Assembly (NCBI RefSeq): GCF_033807715.1 | Contig: NC_084592.1 | Span: 1-64,000, forward strand | DNA: 64,000 nt | Direction: 5' to 3' | Origin: Cololabis saira | Taxonomy: Eukaryota > Chordata > Actinopteri > Beloniformes > Belonidae | The notes under the pieces: model-generated | Told to the model about the DNA's origin: nothing | Seen by the model: only the letters and a program-made list of their open reading frames with translations | The model's database searches: none | Position numbers and translations under genes: made by a program | In this document: in pieces, positions 35,001 through 47,300 of the stretch | Numbering within the stretch: position 1 is the stretch's first letter | Layout of the letters: each line of letters opens with the position of its first letter

Positions 35001-35629
35001 ATGAGCATGCCCTACTGCCCATTCTTCCCCTCTTGCTGCTTTGGTTTGGGGCTGTAGTGGTTGTGTTCAAGGTGGTTCTATGTCAGTTTGAGGTGTTTAT
35101 GGTTGTATTGCATTCATTCCTGTGCTCCCCGCAGGGGATGTGGTTTAGGGTTGTTAATAAACCACACCCCCTGCTTTGGGGTTGCGTGGTTTAGTGTGAT
35201 TAATAATGGCCAAGAAGTAGTTTAGGGTTGTTAATAAACCTTTGGGGATAGGGCCATTTGGCAGGCATTTTGACTTCAAATTTATGTAAATCACAGCATC
35301 ATGAAATTTGAATGTGTTGTAGTCCACAGCGAGGTGAGTTTTGAAACATTTGAATCATGTCCCTATGATAGCCTGTTGCCTAGCAACAAGCGTCCAAAGT
35401 CAAATGGACGTTTTTTTTTATTGAAAGTTTAATATCTCAAAAATTGTAATAATTGGCATAATGAAGTTGAAAGATATTTTGGTCCGAAGTGAACCGAGTC
35501 TGGGAACATTTGAATGATGTCTCTATGATAAAGTTCGGCCGACCATTAAGCGTCCGAATTTTCACCTTTTTTCCGCTTCTTGGCATCTAGCGTTGCCACG
35601 GTAACACTTTTTACTGAGAAAAGTATTGC
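35001..35629. other. Intron sequence, partly dispersed repeat
   Basis: The last ~60 bp (ttggcatctagcgttgccacgg, then gagaaaagtat) matches the repeat family at 43417-45930, so part is a decayed copy of it. Repeated gtttagggttgttaataaacc units occur near 35140-35240. The rest is unassigned. Confidence 0.5.
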
Positions 35630-35947
35630 TGTCAGGGCTTTGTCATTTCCCCCAGTTTTGAGTTTTCAGTTCTGCCCCTCCTGTTTCCCATCTGCCCTGA
35701 TTGTCCGCACCTGTGTCTCGTTATCCCCTGTGTATATCTAGTCCTGTCTTTCCCCTGCTCCCTGTTGGTCCGTACTGTTTGCTTCCTCCATGTCTCCTCC
35801 CCTAGTTTTTGGATTCCTGTTTTTTGTTCTGCTTTTGATCCGGCTCTGCAGCGTTTTTGGTTTGGTTTTGCTTAAAAAACCCAGCTTTTGGAACTCCTGC
35901 CTCCCGCTCTCCTGCTTTTGGGTCCTCGACTAATCCACACCTTGACG
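35630..35947 (+). mobile_element. Solo LTR, Gypsy-like
   Basis: It starts TGTCAGGG and ends near ccacaccttgacg, and is clearly similar over its full length to the LTR at 49235-49573 (shared ctgccctgattgt, tctcgttatcccct, ggtccgtact, ccatgtctcctc). No internal region follows. Confidence 0.75.
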
Positions 35948-35959
35948 GTTTGTCACGTA

Positions 35960-37350
35960 AGGTTTGAGGGTTTTCCTGATGTTGTAAACATCAAACCGGC
36001 AAGACCGGGAAACTGGGACAACATGGTCCTTAAAAGTCAGCTGGCTGTCTAACATGACACCAAGATTCTTAGCAGATGAAGTGGGCACAAGTGTGGTGGA
36101 ATCCAACTGTACGCTTCTGATCAGGTAAGGAATAACTGGCTGGGCAGAAGTTAAGCTCCGTATTGGACAGATTTCAGTGAAGGTGGCGGTCCTTCATCCA
36201 TGCAGAGATCTCAGAAAGACAGGCTGATATTTGCATTGAGTGTCGCCAGGTGGGAAGGAAAGGAAGAGCTGGGTGTCATCGGCATCGCAGTGGTAGGAGA
36301 AGCCATAAGAGGATTTCACCTAGGGAGATGGTGTATAGTAAAAAAAAGAAGAGAGCCAAGTACTGAACCCTGTGGCACCCCTGTTGCAAACTCATGTGAT
36401 CTGGACACTAGTCCTTACCATGATACTCTGAAGGATCTTCCTGCGAGCTAAGACATGAACCATAGAGGACAGATCTTGAAATGCCAAGCTTTGAGAGTGT
36501 GGAGAGGATATTGTGGTGGTTGACCATGTCAAAGGCAGCAGACAGGTCAAGCAGTATGAGGACTGACGATAGACCAGCGGATCTGACAGCCCTCTGTGAC
36601 TCAGTAACCTGACAGAAGAGCAGTTTCAGTTGAGTGGCCCTGCCTAAAGCCAGACTGATGTGGATCAAACAGACAGTTGTCGTGAAGGACCTTTGTGATC
36701 TGACTGAATTTTTTAACCTAGGCAGGGGTGAGTGTGGGTTTTTTCAGCAGTGGGATGACCCGAGCTTGCGACAGAGGGAAAGATACCAGATTTAAGAAAG
36801 GAGTTAATAATGTAGGTTATTGCAGGTTTGTTGGTAGGTAAAATGCTCTGGAGGATGTCAGTTCCTCATTTAGAGACACCAGTAGCAGGTTGGAGAGGGC
36901 TGAGATAGTCAGGCTCTGAGAATTGATTACTGATAGTAGCAACCCTTTCAGTAAAGTAGAAAAAAAACTTTTTTGCAGACCAGCCAGTGGGTGGTTGAGC
37001 AGGTGGTGGAGAGAGAAGAGAGATAAACGCCATGAACAGTTGTCAGGTGTTGGGAGCATTTTGAATTTTGTTCTCGTAAAAGGCTATCTTGGCAGCCTTT
37101 AAGGTGGATGTGAAAAATGTAAGTTTTTGTCAGATTTGTGCCACTTCTTTCTGCTGATAAGCTGATCTGCTCCAGTATTGTTGTACCAATAAGAGAGAAA
37201 GTAGTGGAGTCAGGATGGGGTCTAACAGACACATGGATGATTTCACTCTATTGACGACTGAGGTCAGCTCAGGGAGATCTACAGGATTGAAACAGTTGAG
37301 GGTCAAGTGGGAGCCTAAGGAGGTTGCTAAAGCTGAAGAAATGCCCACAA
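35960..37350 (-). pseudogene. CR1/L2-superfamily LINE reverse transcriptase, decayed
   Basis: Minus-strand pieces in several frames follow the RT order: upstream VVNRVKSSMCLLDPI (near 37250), then [20 protein letters not shown] with ILSTLSKLGISRS (near 36500), then GFSYHC-DADD-TQLFLSFPP (near 36270), and AKNLGVMLDSQLTF (near 36060). Motif C reads DADD instead of YADD. Numerous frameshifts make it a fossil. It is distinct from the L2 at 21215 by sequence. Confidence 0.75.
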
Positions 37351-37355
37351 CCGCT

Positions 37356-37912
37356 GCCAGGTGGGCCTAGTTGATTTATTCTCTAATTCTGATGACTTTA
37401 CTGCAAAAGAAGCTCATAAAATCTTCACTACCCAGAGCTGCAGGAATGCAGGTTCAACTGTGAGTTATGACTCTTACAAGTACCTTGGTGTTCACCTGAA
37501 CAAAAAATTGGACTGGACCATAAATACTCAGGGACTTTATAAGAAAGGCCAAAGCTGCACAGAATGAGGTCCTTTGGAGTGAGGGACGGCCTCCTGAGGA
37601 CCTTCTATGACTCTGTGGTGGCGTTGGCCATCTTCTATGGTGTGGTCTGCTGGGTAGCAGCATCACAAAAGCGGAGAGGAAGATACTGGACAAAGTGTCC
37701 TGTGTCCTGTCCTGGACTGCAGTTTCGATCCTGTGGAGGTGGTAGGGGACAGGAGGATGGTGGCTAAGCTGTCATCCATCATGGACATTGTCACCCACCC
37801 CCCTCATGAGACTGTCAGAACCCCGGAGAGCTCCATCAGCGACTGGCTTCGTGACCCGCGATGCGTCACTGAGAAGCATCGCAGGTCCAACCCAACAACT
37901 GTAGATGGGCTC
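37356..37912 (+). pseudogene. LINE RT C-terminal fragment
   Basis: Plus-strand frames read SYKYLGVHLNKKLDWT, then MRSFGVRDGLLRTFYDS with VVALAIFYGVVCW, then VEVVGDRRMVAKLSSIMD. This is the thumb and C-terminal region common to non-LTR elements often annotated as jockey-type. Two frameshifts are visible. The clade is not certain. Confidence 0.65.
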
Positions 37913-37987
37913 TGACGATGAGTAGAGTAGGTCAGGTAGCATACAGGCAACTCTTGGTTGTCAAAATGAAGCTCAAAGAAGACTTAC

Positions 37988-38052
37988 TGGATGGTGGAGA
38001 TTGGATGGGTTTTAGACGACGTCGTCTCCTTCATCACAAGTCGTGACAGAAG
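37988..38052 (-). CDS. slc37a1: SLC37-family sugar-phosphate exchanger, penultimate coding exon
   Basis: A 65-nt exon between a good acceptor (ctctgtgtgtacag on the minus strand) and a consensus donor, CCA|gtaagt. It starts in phase 0, matching the end of the exon at 47301-47398, and encodes LLSRLVMKETTSSKTHPIS then TI plus two bases of the next codon. Joined to the upstream exon this gives ALL-LLSRLVMKE, the end of the last transmembrane helix followed by the R-L-V/I-x-K-E start of the cytosolic tail seen in SLC37A1 and SLC37A2. Intron to the next exon is 7.0 kb and full of transposons. Found by splice-site and homology reasoning only. Confidence 0.82.
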
Positions 38053-38374
38053 CTGTACACACAGAGATAAAATATAAACAAACAAATTTAAACAAAGTTT
38101 AAATTTCTTTGTTAAAAAAGTTAATTCCTGCATGTATAGCCCACTTATCAGTCACCACTGCTGGGAATACCAGGGGAACCTACAAACATGTCATGTGACC
38201 TGTTATTAATTAAGTTAATAACATGTGTGTGATGGGAGTCACGTGAGGCGATCAGCTAGTATGGCAGCCTGAAAGAGAGCTCAGGCGGTGGAAGCAGTAT
38301 ACTACGCGAATGAGTGAGATATGGGAACTTATTGACTTCTCTGTAATTGTAACATCGACAAGTAATCCAACAAG

Positions 38375-39260
38375 ATGCCTAAAGAAACAAAGTTTACTTG
38401 CGTTTCTACAAGAAACAGCTGAAACGCAGCATCCAGATCCGGACTAGCTCACAGTGCCTACAGAGCCCAGTGAGCCCGACATTGGCAATGCATCGCTATC
38501 TGCAGATATTGCTAAAATATATGCGCTACTCAAAGAAACATCAGGGAAACAAGAGGAAAAGCTATGCATCATAGAGCGAACAACCACAGCCGTTGAAAGC
38601 AAGACAGCAAAGTCTGCCCTCCACATAAGTGATGTGGAGGGCAGACTGGACTTTCTGGAGGATGCTAATAAAGTGTTGGTAAACAACCCCCCAGGCACCA
38701 AGACCGAAGTTGAACAACTCCGCCGCAAAATTGACGACCTAGAAAACAGGAGCAGGCGTAACAACCTACGGTTTGTCGGTTTCCCTGAGGAAAGTGAAGG
38801 TCGTGACATTGTGCATTTTTTGCGCCAAACCATCGCACAACTCCTGCATTTGGACTTTCCTGGAGGAGTCGAGATCGACAGGGCTCAGAGGACCGCCACC
38901 AGACGCCGACCAGACGCCGACCAGACGGTGGACTCCTACCGCGGCCCATCATCGCCAGGTTTCTCCGGTTCCAGGACAGAGAGAGGATTGCTACAGCAGC
39001 GCGTAAGGCAGGGAGAGTGATATGGAACAGTCACCACATCATGGTCTACCCGGATTATTCCAGATTGGTGGTGGAGATGCGCTCCAAGTTTAATCAATGC
39101 AAGCAGCTTCTGCACGACTGAGGCGTCAAATTCTCACTCATGTATCCCGCCGGGCTGGTAATAAAAACAACTGATGCCCGACGCGAGTTTGACGACCCGA
39201 AGAAAGCTGCCAACTTCATCTACTCTCTCCCAACAACCGCCGGTTCTCCATAGAAGATCT
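38375..39260 (+). pseudogene. L1 ORF1 protein remnant
   Basis: The likely original start is ATG at 38375 (MPKETK), but that frame stops after 15 codons. The main open stretch (38454-39020) has a coiled-coil segment with heptads, then the hallmark DLENRSRRNNLRFVGFPEES of the L1 ORF1p RRM-like domain. After a frameshift near 38930 the C-terminal domain continues: RPIIARFLRFQDRERI, VYPDYSRLVVEMR, and REFDDPKKAANF near 39210, with one stop. ORF1p is an RNA-binding chaperone for L1 particles; this copy is broken. Confidence 0.88.
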
Positions 39261-39728
39261 AACCAGCGGTGGTGAGGTCTCACTCTGATGTACTTTAACC
39301 GTTCTGTTTGGCTGAACTCTTACTGCACCTTACTGAGCAAGATCGTTCAGAGATGGCTGCATGTTATTCTATCAGAAATGTTTCCTTTGATAATATTTTT
39401 AGGTTATCCCAGTCTCACTCAAACATTGTAATGAGATTTACTGCTACACGGCCGTCTTTCTGGAATGCTGTGGCTGTCAGTGTTCATGGACTTAAGTGGT
39501 TTTTTTTTTTCTTGTTGTGGTCACGCAGTTTAAGCGCTCCTGGGTGAAGTTTTGTTTTGATCACCCGAATTTTGCTTATGTTTTTTTGAGCACCCCCTGC
39601 TGGACACTTTAAGTTATATTTCTTCTTTTTTATTTGTTTCTAATCATATGAAGGTACACATGCTACTCACTCGGCTCATATTTGGATGGTTCTATTATTT
39701 AAAGATTATCTTCAATATATCTTAAAAT

Positions 39729-42700
39729 GGCAGGAGACAATAAACATGGGTTGAATTTTATGACATGGAATATAAGGGGAATACACCATCAAGAAAAAGA
39801 AAATTATGACATTCATTAAGTCCCAGGAATGTGATGTGGTGCTCTTACAGAAGACTCACCTGTGCTGGGGCTGGGTGGGTCAAGGTTTTGTTTCGTGCGG
39901 GAGCAACAGAAGTAGGGGAGTCATGACCTTACCCAACAAACGATTATAATTTAAGTGTCTTAAAGAACTAAGAGATGAAGCTGGTCGTTATTAACTGTTA
40001 CTATCTGTGGTTCAAGGTCAAACAATAATCATAGCGAATGTGTACGCTCCAAATATATATGACCCTGCTTTCTTCGGAAAACTTGAATTTGATCTAAATA
40101 GTCTTGGGAATTATCCAATTATCATGGGGGGAGATTTTAACCTAGTATTAGATCATGTGTTATACCGGAGCCCTCCTGCCTCTCAGGCAGATAGGGCTGC
40201 TCGGGTGCTATGGGATATGTGCAGAGACTGTGGGTTTGTAGATGTTTGGCGGTTACTACATCCTTCCGAAAAAGATTATACCTTTTACTCATCCCCCATG
40301 GTACTCTATAAAGAATAGACTTCTTTATTATTTCCAATTCTATCACTTCCTCTATAGTCTCCACTATTGGTAACATACTCCTCTCGGATCACGCTCCTGT
40401 ATTTTTCCGCTTGCTTCCCGTTAAAAAAACTCCACTTGCCTCCAGATGGCGAATTAACTCTAGCCTTCTATTGGATTTGGATTTTGAAGAATATTTAACA
40501 TCTCAAATTATCTTTTACAAGGAGACTAACTTGCCCTCTGCGCCCTCTACTGGCATAATATGGGCCCTTAAGGCTTTCATCAGGGGCTGCATCATACAGC
40601 ATGCTTCCTTTAAAAAAAAAGACAAGCATTATCAAGCAGAGGGAGCTGGAAAAGAAACGTAACATAGCAGAGAGGGTGTTTAAACAAAACACATCCTCTG
40701 CCCATCTAACTACCCTTACCAGGCTCAAATATGAATTGAACACCATTCTAACACGCAAAGCCGAATTTGCATTGTTCAGAGCTCGACAAATATGTTTTGA
40801 GGAGGGGGACAAAGCGGGTCATTTACTGGCTAGATACATTAAGCAGAAAGAGGCACTAAGCTCCATTTCAGCTTTAAGAGTTCAAGGTGATTTGCTGATA
40901 ACAGACCCAGATGAGATAAATAAAGCGTTTAGGGATTTCTATGTCAAACTCTACTCTTCTGAAACCCAAGCAGCTGCGCAGGAAATAGGCACTTTTCTCA
41001 CTCCTCTTGGCCTTCCCACACTGTCAAAGGACCAGGTGGCTTTGCTGGATCAGCCTATTACATTGGAGGAAATAGCGGCTGCGATTCAAAACCTCCCTTC
41101 CGGCTACACAGCCGAGTTTTATAAAGTCTATGTAGAGGAACTTTCCCCACTGCTACTAGATACAGTATGTGTAACGAGACTAAAGACAGGGGCAGCCTAC
41201 CGCCCACTCTATCTGTCGCTGTCATATCCCTAATACTTAAAAAGGATAAGGACCCTCTTGACTGTAAAAGCTACAGACCAATTAGTCTGATTGGGTGCGA
41301 TAGTAAAATTTTAGCTAAAATCTCTCTCGTCTCACCAAAGTGATCACCACATTGGTACACCCAGATCAAGTGGGCTTTATACGCTCCCAGAGCTCAGCTG
41401 ACAACTTCAGACGTTTAATTAATATACTGTAATGTGGTCCTCAGGTGGCGAACTCCCCCCTGCAGCTGCTCTTTCCATTGATGCAGAGAAAGCCTTCGAC
41501 AGGGTGAAGTGGCAGTTTCTGTTCTGCACCCTAGAATCCTTTGGTTTCGGTACTGAATTATTGGGATGGATTAAGCTTTTGTACACTCAACCCAGAGCAT
41601 CAGTTCTGACTAACAGCACTCTCTCTCAACCATTTGAACTCGGCAGGGGGACAAGACAAGGCTGAGAGGGTGCTCAGCCATCTTACCTTCGCATTAACAC
41701 TTGAGCCCCTCGCTGCAGCTTTACGCAAAGACCCTAACTTCCCTGGCATTCAGATAGGTGATTCCTCACACAAATTAATGATGTATGCAGATGAAAAATT
41801 AGTCTTTATAACTGAACCTGAGCGGTCTCTTCCGTGTCTACTTTCTACTATTGACCGTTTCTCTAAATTGTCAGGATACAAGGTGAATTGGGAGCAATCT
41901 GAAGCACTCCCTCTTTCAGATTACTGCCCCAAGAATCTGTTCATACCTGGAAATTTTATATGGCCCACTGAAGGCATTAAATATCTGGGTCTTATCTTCC
42001 CTCCACAGCTATCTGATCTGCTACGTGTCAACATCGAACCTCTACTAGAAAAATTAAAAATCAAAATAGAGCGGTGGAGCCCTTTCCATATCTCCTTATG
42101 GGGTAAAGCTAACGTCATCAAAATGAACTGTGTAACAAAATTTAATTATTTATTGCTATCACTTCCAATGCACATTCCCCTCAAGTATTTTAAACAATTT
42201 GATAGATTATGTAATGTCTTTCTCTGGAGTGGCAAACGCCCCAGGTTGAACTTGAAAAAGCTACAGAGACCCGTGGATCAGGGGGGTCTGGGTATTCTGA
42301 ACCTTTTCCTATACCACCTGGCCTTTGGCCTACAACACTTGCTTCACTGGTCGTTACCACCAGAGCGTGCCCCTCCCTGGTACACCATAGAGAGTTCCCT
42401 GTTGTAATCCACTTCAACCTATTCACTCGGTTACAACTAAATTGCCAGTTAAAGAGCAGACTCACCCAATTTTGTCTCATATGCAATGGCTATGGAGGAG
42501 GGTTGCAGGTATATGTAATTTTGACCCACACCGTCGGCCGCATCCATATGGCTAAACCCCAAGCTGTGTATTGGGAACTCACCTGTGTTTTGGAAACTAT
42601 GGCATGACAGAGGAATTAAGGTGCTGGGTGACTTGTACCAGGGTGGCACTTTTGTGTCTTTTAAAAATTTGAAAAAGTCTTTTGCATTACCTCAGCATCA

Positions 42701-43416
42701 GTTTTGGCGTTATCTACAAATTAGACATCTCCTTGTCCAAACATTTAGTTCCCCCTCTACACCACCCGTCACTGCAGATGCCCTCTCTGACATGATTAAG
42801 CTGTTTGGATTGGGGCATGAGGCATCACGTTTCTACTCAATGCTCTTACACCGCTTAAATAATTCAATCACTGCTCTCAAAACAGTGTGGGAAAATGATC
42901 TGACCATAAAATTTACAGAGGAGGCATGGAATTGGCTGTTAAGAAATGTCAAAAAGATGTCCAGAGATCTTAAAACCAGGCTTATCCAATTCAAAATTCT
43001 GAATAGGGTCTACTGGACACCGTCTAAATTACATAGGGTTAAGCTGAGTGACAGCCCTCTTTGTTGGAGATGCCGGGGGACAGAGGGCACTCTGCTGCAC
43101 ATGCTATGGGACTGCCCTAAAATTCCGAAATTTTTGATAGAAATTAGCACTCGAATTGAACATATTGTAAACTACAAAATCCCCTTCACCCCAAATCTAA
43201 TTATCTTGGGTGACCCTTCTTCTCTCCAAGGCATCTGCCCTCCAGATGCTGAGTGGATCCAGACAGTCCTTATGCTGGGGCGCAAACTAATCATATGTTA
43301 ATGGAAGGCCTCGGAAGCTCCCTCTGGCAGTCTCTGGTCCAGCCAGATCGGTCACTTGGCAGCTTTGGAAAAGCTGACGTTCAGACTTATGAACAATGTA
43401 GACATGTCAAATGGAA
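39729..43416 (+). pseudogene. L1 ORF2: endonuclease, RT and C-terminal domain, many lesions
   Basis: It starts with GLNFMTWNIRGIHH (AP endonuclease) followed by QTIIIANVYAPN and IIMGGDFNLVLD (40010-40160). The RT N-terminal part is 40601-41233, KSYRPISLIGCDSKILAK lies near 41265, motif A SIDAEKAFDRVKWQFL near 41480, and motif C near 41790 reads MYADEKLVF, so one catalytic aspartate of YADD is lost. The C-terminal segment 42585-43301 has CWRCRGTEGTLLHMLWDCP. The frame continues past the nested repeat as KWITYIERLDRSPTHT at 45931. At least five frameshifts or stops are present. Confidence 0.88.
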
Positions 43417-45930
43417 TTAAAGCTGCAAGCAGCGATGAACGGGCCCTCGCACTCACGGCCACCGCCCCCATAAGCATATCAGAAATAACACCACCCACGA
43501 CTTCCTATGTCAAACCATTCAAAAGATATAGCAGAAAAAAGGGACAACCAATCAGAAGAAGGGGCGGGGCTAATTCAGGCCAATGAAGGTCAAGGACTCC
43601 ATACAGAATCTGATGACACCACCCACGACTCTCTATGTCAAACCATTCCAAAGTTATAGCAGAAAATCGGGACAACCAATCAGAAGAAGGGGCGGGGCTA
43701 ATTAAGGCCAACGAAGCTTAAGGACTCATTACAGATTCCCATGACACCACCCACGACTTCCTATGTCAAACCATTCAAAAGTTATAGCAGAAAAAAGGGA
43801 CAACCAATCAGAAGAAAGGGCGGGGCTAATTCAGGCCAATGAAGGTCAAGGACTCCATAAAGAATCTGATGACCCCACCCACGACTCCCTATGTCAAACC
43901 ATTCCAAAGTTATAGCAGGAAATCGGGACAACCAATCAGAAGAAGGGGCGGGGCTAATTAAAGCCAACTAAGCTTAAGGACTCATTACAGAGTCCCATGA
44001 CACCACCCACGACTTTCTATGTTAAACCATTCCAAAGTTATAGCAGAAAATCAGGACAACCAATCAGAAGAAGGGGCGGGGCTAATTAAGGCCAACGAAG
44101 CTTAAGAACTCAGTACAAAGTCCCACGACACCACCCACGACTTCCTACGTCAAACCATTAAAAGATTATAGCAGAAAAAAGGGACAACCAATCAGAAGAA
44201 GAGGCGGGGCTAATTCTGGCCAATGAAGGTCAAGGACTCCATAAAGAATCTGATGACACCACCTACGACTCTCTATGTCAAACCATTCCAATGTTATAGC
44301 AGGAAATCGGGACAACCAATCAGAAGAAGGGGCGGGGCTAATTAAGGCCAACGAAGCTTAAGGACTCATTACAGAGTCCCATGACACCACCCACGACTTC
44401 CTATGTCAAACCATTCAAAAGTTATGGCAGATAAAAGTATTCTAGGGGGCGCTGTTGAGCCGTTAGGCCACGCCCATTAATGCAAACCATGAAATATCAA
44501 ATTTATCGCCAAGTCTGGCTTGCATGCAAAATTTGGTGACTTTTGGAGAACTATCAAATATGGACCAATCACATGAAGGGGGGGCGCGCCTTTTGGCGTC
44601 TAGCGTCGCCACGGTAATACTTTTGAAAGAGAAAAGTAATGCGTGGTGTCGCAGGATGTAGACGCACATTTTGATGTATAACACACCTGGGTGCACGTTA
44701 CGGTTCGGGCTGAATTAACTGCCGAAGGAATGGCATAAATTTCGCCAAAATGACACAATTTATTCAAAATGGCCGACTTCCTGTTCGGTTTCGGCCATGG
44801 CGCCAAGAGACTTTTCTTTTAGTTGTGACATGATACAGGTGTGTAGCGATTTTCGTGCATGTACGTCAAACCGTATTGTGGGGCTTGAGGCACAAAGTTT
44901 TCCGGGGGGCGCTGTTGAGCCATTTTGCCACGCCCATTAATGCAAACCATGAAAGATCAAATTTATCGCCAGGCCTGGCTTGCATGCCAAATTTGGTGCC
45001 TTTTGGGGAACTATCAAATATGGACCAATCAGATGAAGGGGGGGTCCGCTTGTTGGCATCTAGCGTCGCCACGGTAACACTTTTGAAAGAGAAAAGTAAT
45101 GCGTGTAGTCGCAGGATGGAGACGCACATTTTGATGTATAACACATCTGGGTTCACGATACGGTTCGGGCTGAATTAACTCTCGAAGGAATGGCATATAT
45201 TGCTCCAAAATTACGCAATTAATTCAGAATGTTCAAAATGGCCGACTTCCTGTTCGGTTTCGGCCATGGCGCCAAGAGACTTTTCTTTTAGTTGCGACAT
45301 GATACAGGAGTGTACCAATTTTCGTTCATGTACGTCAAACCGTATTATGGGGCTTGAGGCGCAAAGTTTTTTCTGTCTGAACCAACCAGATGAAGGGTGG
45401 CCGCGCTTTTTGGCGTCTATCATCGCCACGGTAACGCTTTTGAAAGAGAAAAGTAATGCGTGTAGTCGCAGGATGGAGACGCACATTTTGATGTATAACA
45501 CACTTGGGTGCACGTTACGGTTCGGGCTGAATTAACTTTCGAAGGAATGGCATAAATTTCGCCAAAATGACACAACTAATTCAAAATGGCCGACTTCCTG
45601 TTCGGTTTCGGGCATGACGCCAAGAGCCTTTTCTTTCAGGTGCGCCATGATACAGGTGTGTACCGATTTTCGTGCGTGTACGACATACCGCATTCTGGGG
45701 CTTGAGGCACAAAGTTTTCAAGGGGGCGCTGTTGAGCCATTTTGCCACGCCCATTAATGCAAACCATTAAATATCAAATTTTTCGCCAGGCCTGACTTGC
45801 ATGCAAAATTTGGTGACTTTTTGGGCACGTTTAGGGGGGCAAAAAGGCCCTCCTTTCGTCAGAAGAAAAAGAAAGAAAAAATTCCTACAGATACAATAGG
45901 GCCTTCGCACTGAAGGTGCTCGGGCCCTAA
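43417..45930 (+). mobile_element. Dispersed repeat with Helitron-like ends, copy 1 (2.5 kb)
   Basis: It begins TTAAAGCTGCAAGCAGCG and ends GGTGCTCGGGCCCTAA. Removing it rejoins the L1 frame exactly (ggaa + taagtgg), so insertion was between A and T with no duplication; a 3-bp AAT duplication is the alternative reading. Near the right end there is a small hairpin, GCAC-tgaag-GTGC (45907-45919), followed by CTAA, as in Helitron 3' ends. The left end lacks the canonical TC. The body holds seven 128-bp tandem units and then two or three long similar blocks with gtcgccacggta and cgttcatgtacg motifs. No Rep/helicase is encoded. Confidence 0.7.
43500..44440 (+). repeat. Seven tandem 128-bp units
   Basis: The motif cagaagaaggggcggggct recurs at 43553, 43681, 43809, 43937, 44065, 44193 and 44321, a 128-bp period. 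Two subtypes alternate (ggccaatgaaggtcaagg and ggccaacgaagcttaagg), suggesting a 256-bp higher order. Translated shadows on the minus strand are not genes. Confidence 0.93.
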
Positions 45931-45992
45931 TAAGTGGATAACCTATATTGAGAGATTAGACAGAAGTCCAACTCATACATAACCCTTAAACC

Positions 45993-46870
45993 TATGGAGG
46001 ATTTTTTGTGCCAAAATTAAATAAATAAATACATCATTAATTAATTAAAATGGGAATGAAATATATAATTAATTAATTAAATGTGTCATTAATTAATTAC
46101 AATTAGAATTAAATATGTCATTAATTAATTAAAATACAATTCATTTTAAGTAAAAATGTATATTTATTATCTCAGCATTTAATTAATTAATGACACATTT
46201 AATTAATGATTTCGTGTTGCTGAATCATGAAATGTAAATGTAAAACTGTCAGTTTCACTCGTCAAACTCAGTGGGCGGGGCTAACGCGAATCCAGCAGAG
46301 GAAGCAGAGGAACTTCCTCTGCTTTACACGCTACATGCTCGGGGTCAGCAGGTCCTGCTTCCACATACTCTGCAAGGTCGAAGATATCGCTCACCAACTC
46401 TCTACAAGGTTCACGAAAATCCTCCGAACTCACAGCTGTCATGTTTAGAACGAACGGCTTCCTCTTCTACCTCCAGTTTCAGTCCAAAGCAGTGAATTCC
46501 ATTAGATTTGCGTTAGCCCCGCCCACTGAGTTTGACGAGTGAAACTGACAGGTTTACATTTACATTTCATGATTCAGCAACACGAAATCATTAATTAAAT
46601 GTGTCATTAATTAATTAAATGCAGTTTTACATTTCATGATTCACACGTAACACAAAATCATTAATTAAATGTGTCATTAATTAATTAAATGCTGAAATAA
46701 TAAATATATATTTTTACTTAAAATGAATTGTATTTTAATTAATGACATATTTCATTCTAATTTTAATTAATTAATGACACATTTAATTAATTAATGATAT
46801 ATTTCATTCCCATTTTAATTAATTAATTATGTATTTATTTATTCAATTTTGGCACAAAAAATCCTCCATA
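45993..46870. mobile_element. Fold-back transposon with ~300-bp inverted arms
   Basis: The outer ends are TATGGAGGATTTTTTGTGCC and its complement, with TAAACC (or TAAACCT) directly outside on both sides (45987-45993 and 46871-46877). Long AT-rich inverted arms full of attaattaatt motifs run inward, then gtgggcggggctaacgc (46270) pairs with gcgttagccccgcccac (46512). The unique core is only about 230 bp. No transposase. It is inserted in the 3' UTR of the L1. Confidence 0.87.
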
Positions 46871-47300
46871 TAAACCTTGTGTACCATTGCCATAAATGTT
46901 AACCATCTCAATTGTATTTATTTATTTTTTTATTATTATTTCATTACTATTATTTTTTTTTAATCTGTTTTACTTTTATATTCTTCAAGTTTGTTTTCAC
47001 ATATTCCTAACTAAATTATAAACTTTTTTCATTCTATCTTTCATTGGATTTAGAATTGAGCTGATGTAATTTACTAAGGGGTTGCTCTTTCTGTTAGTGT
47101 GATGTCGATCCTTGCTGTTTGTCTTGATGAAAAATGATAGTAAAACTATGAATCTAAAAAAAAAATAAATAACATGTGTGTGACATTCAGGAAATAACAT
47201 GACTCCTGCTATGTGTGTTTGAGTGGTGACGGAACCAGACCCTGACGTGTGGATAAACTGTTTTTTCTGCTGTTATCTTCTAGCTAAATTACGTACTCAC

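Larger units (their letters stand above)
38233..47167 (+). mobile_element. Full-length but inactive L1-clade LINE with 16-bp TSD
   Basis: AATAACATGTGTGTGA occurs at 38217-38232 and again at 47168-47183 after an A-rich tail (ctaaaaaaaaaataaat). Inside, in order, are a ~140 bp 5' UTR, ORF1 (from 38375), ORF2 with endonuclease, RT and C-terminal Cys motif, and a 3' UTR. Two younger elements are nested, at 43417-45930 and 45993-46870. Without them the L1 is about 5.5 kb, a normal full length. It lies antisense within an SLC37 intron: removing it and one TSD copy leaves an intron of about 0.3 kb between the exons at 37988-38052 and 47301-47398. Confidence 0.92.
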
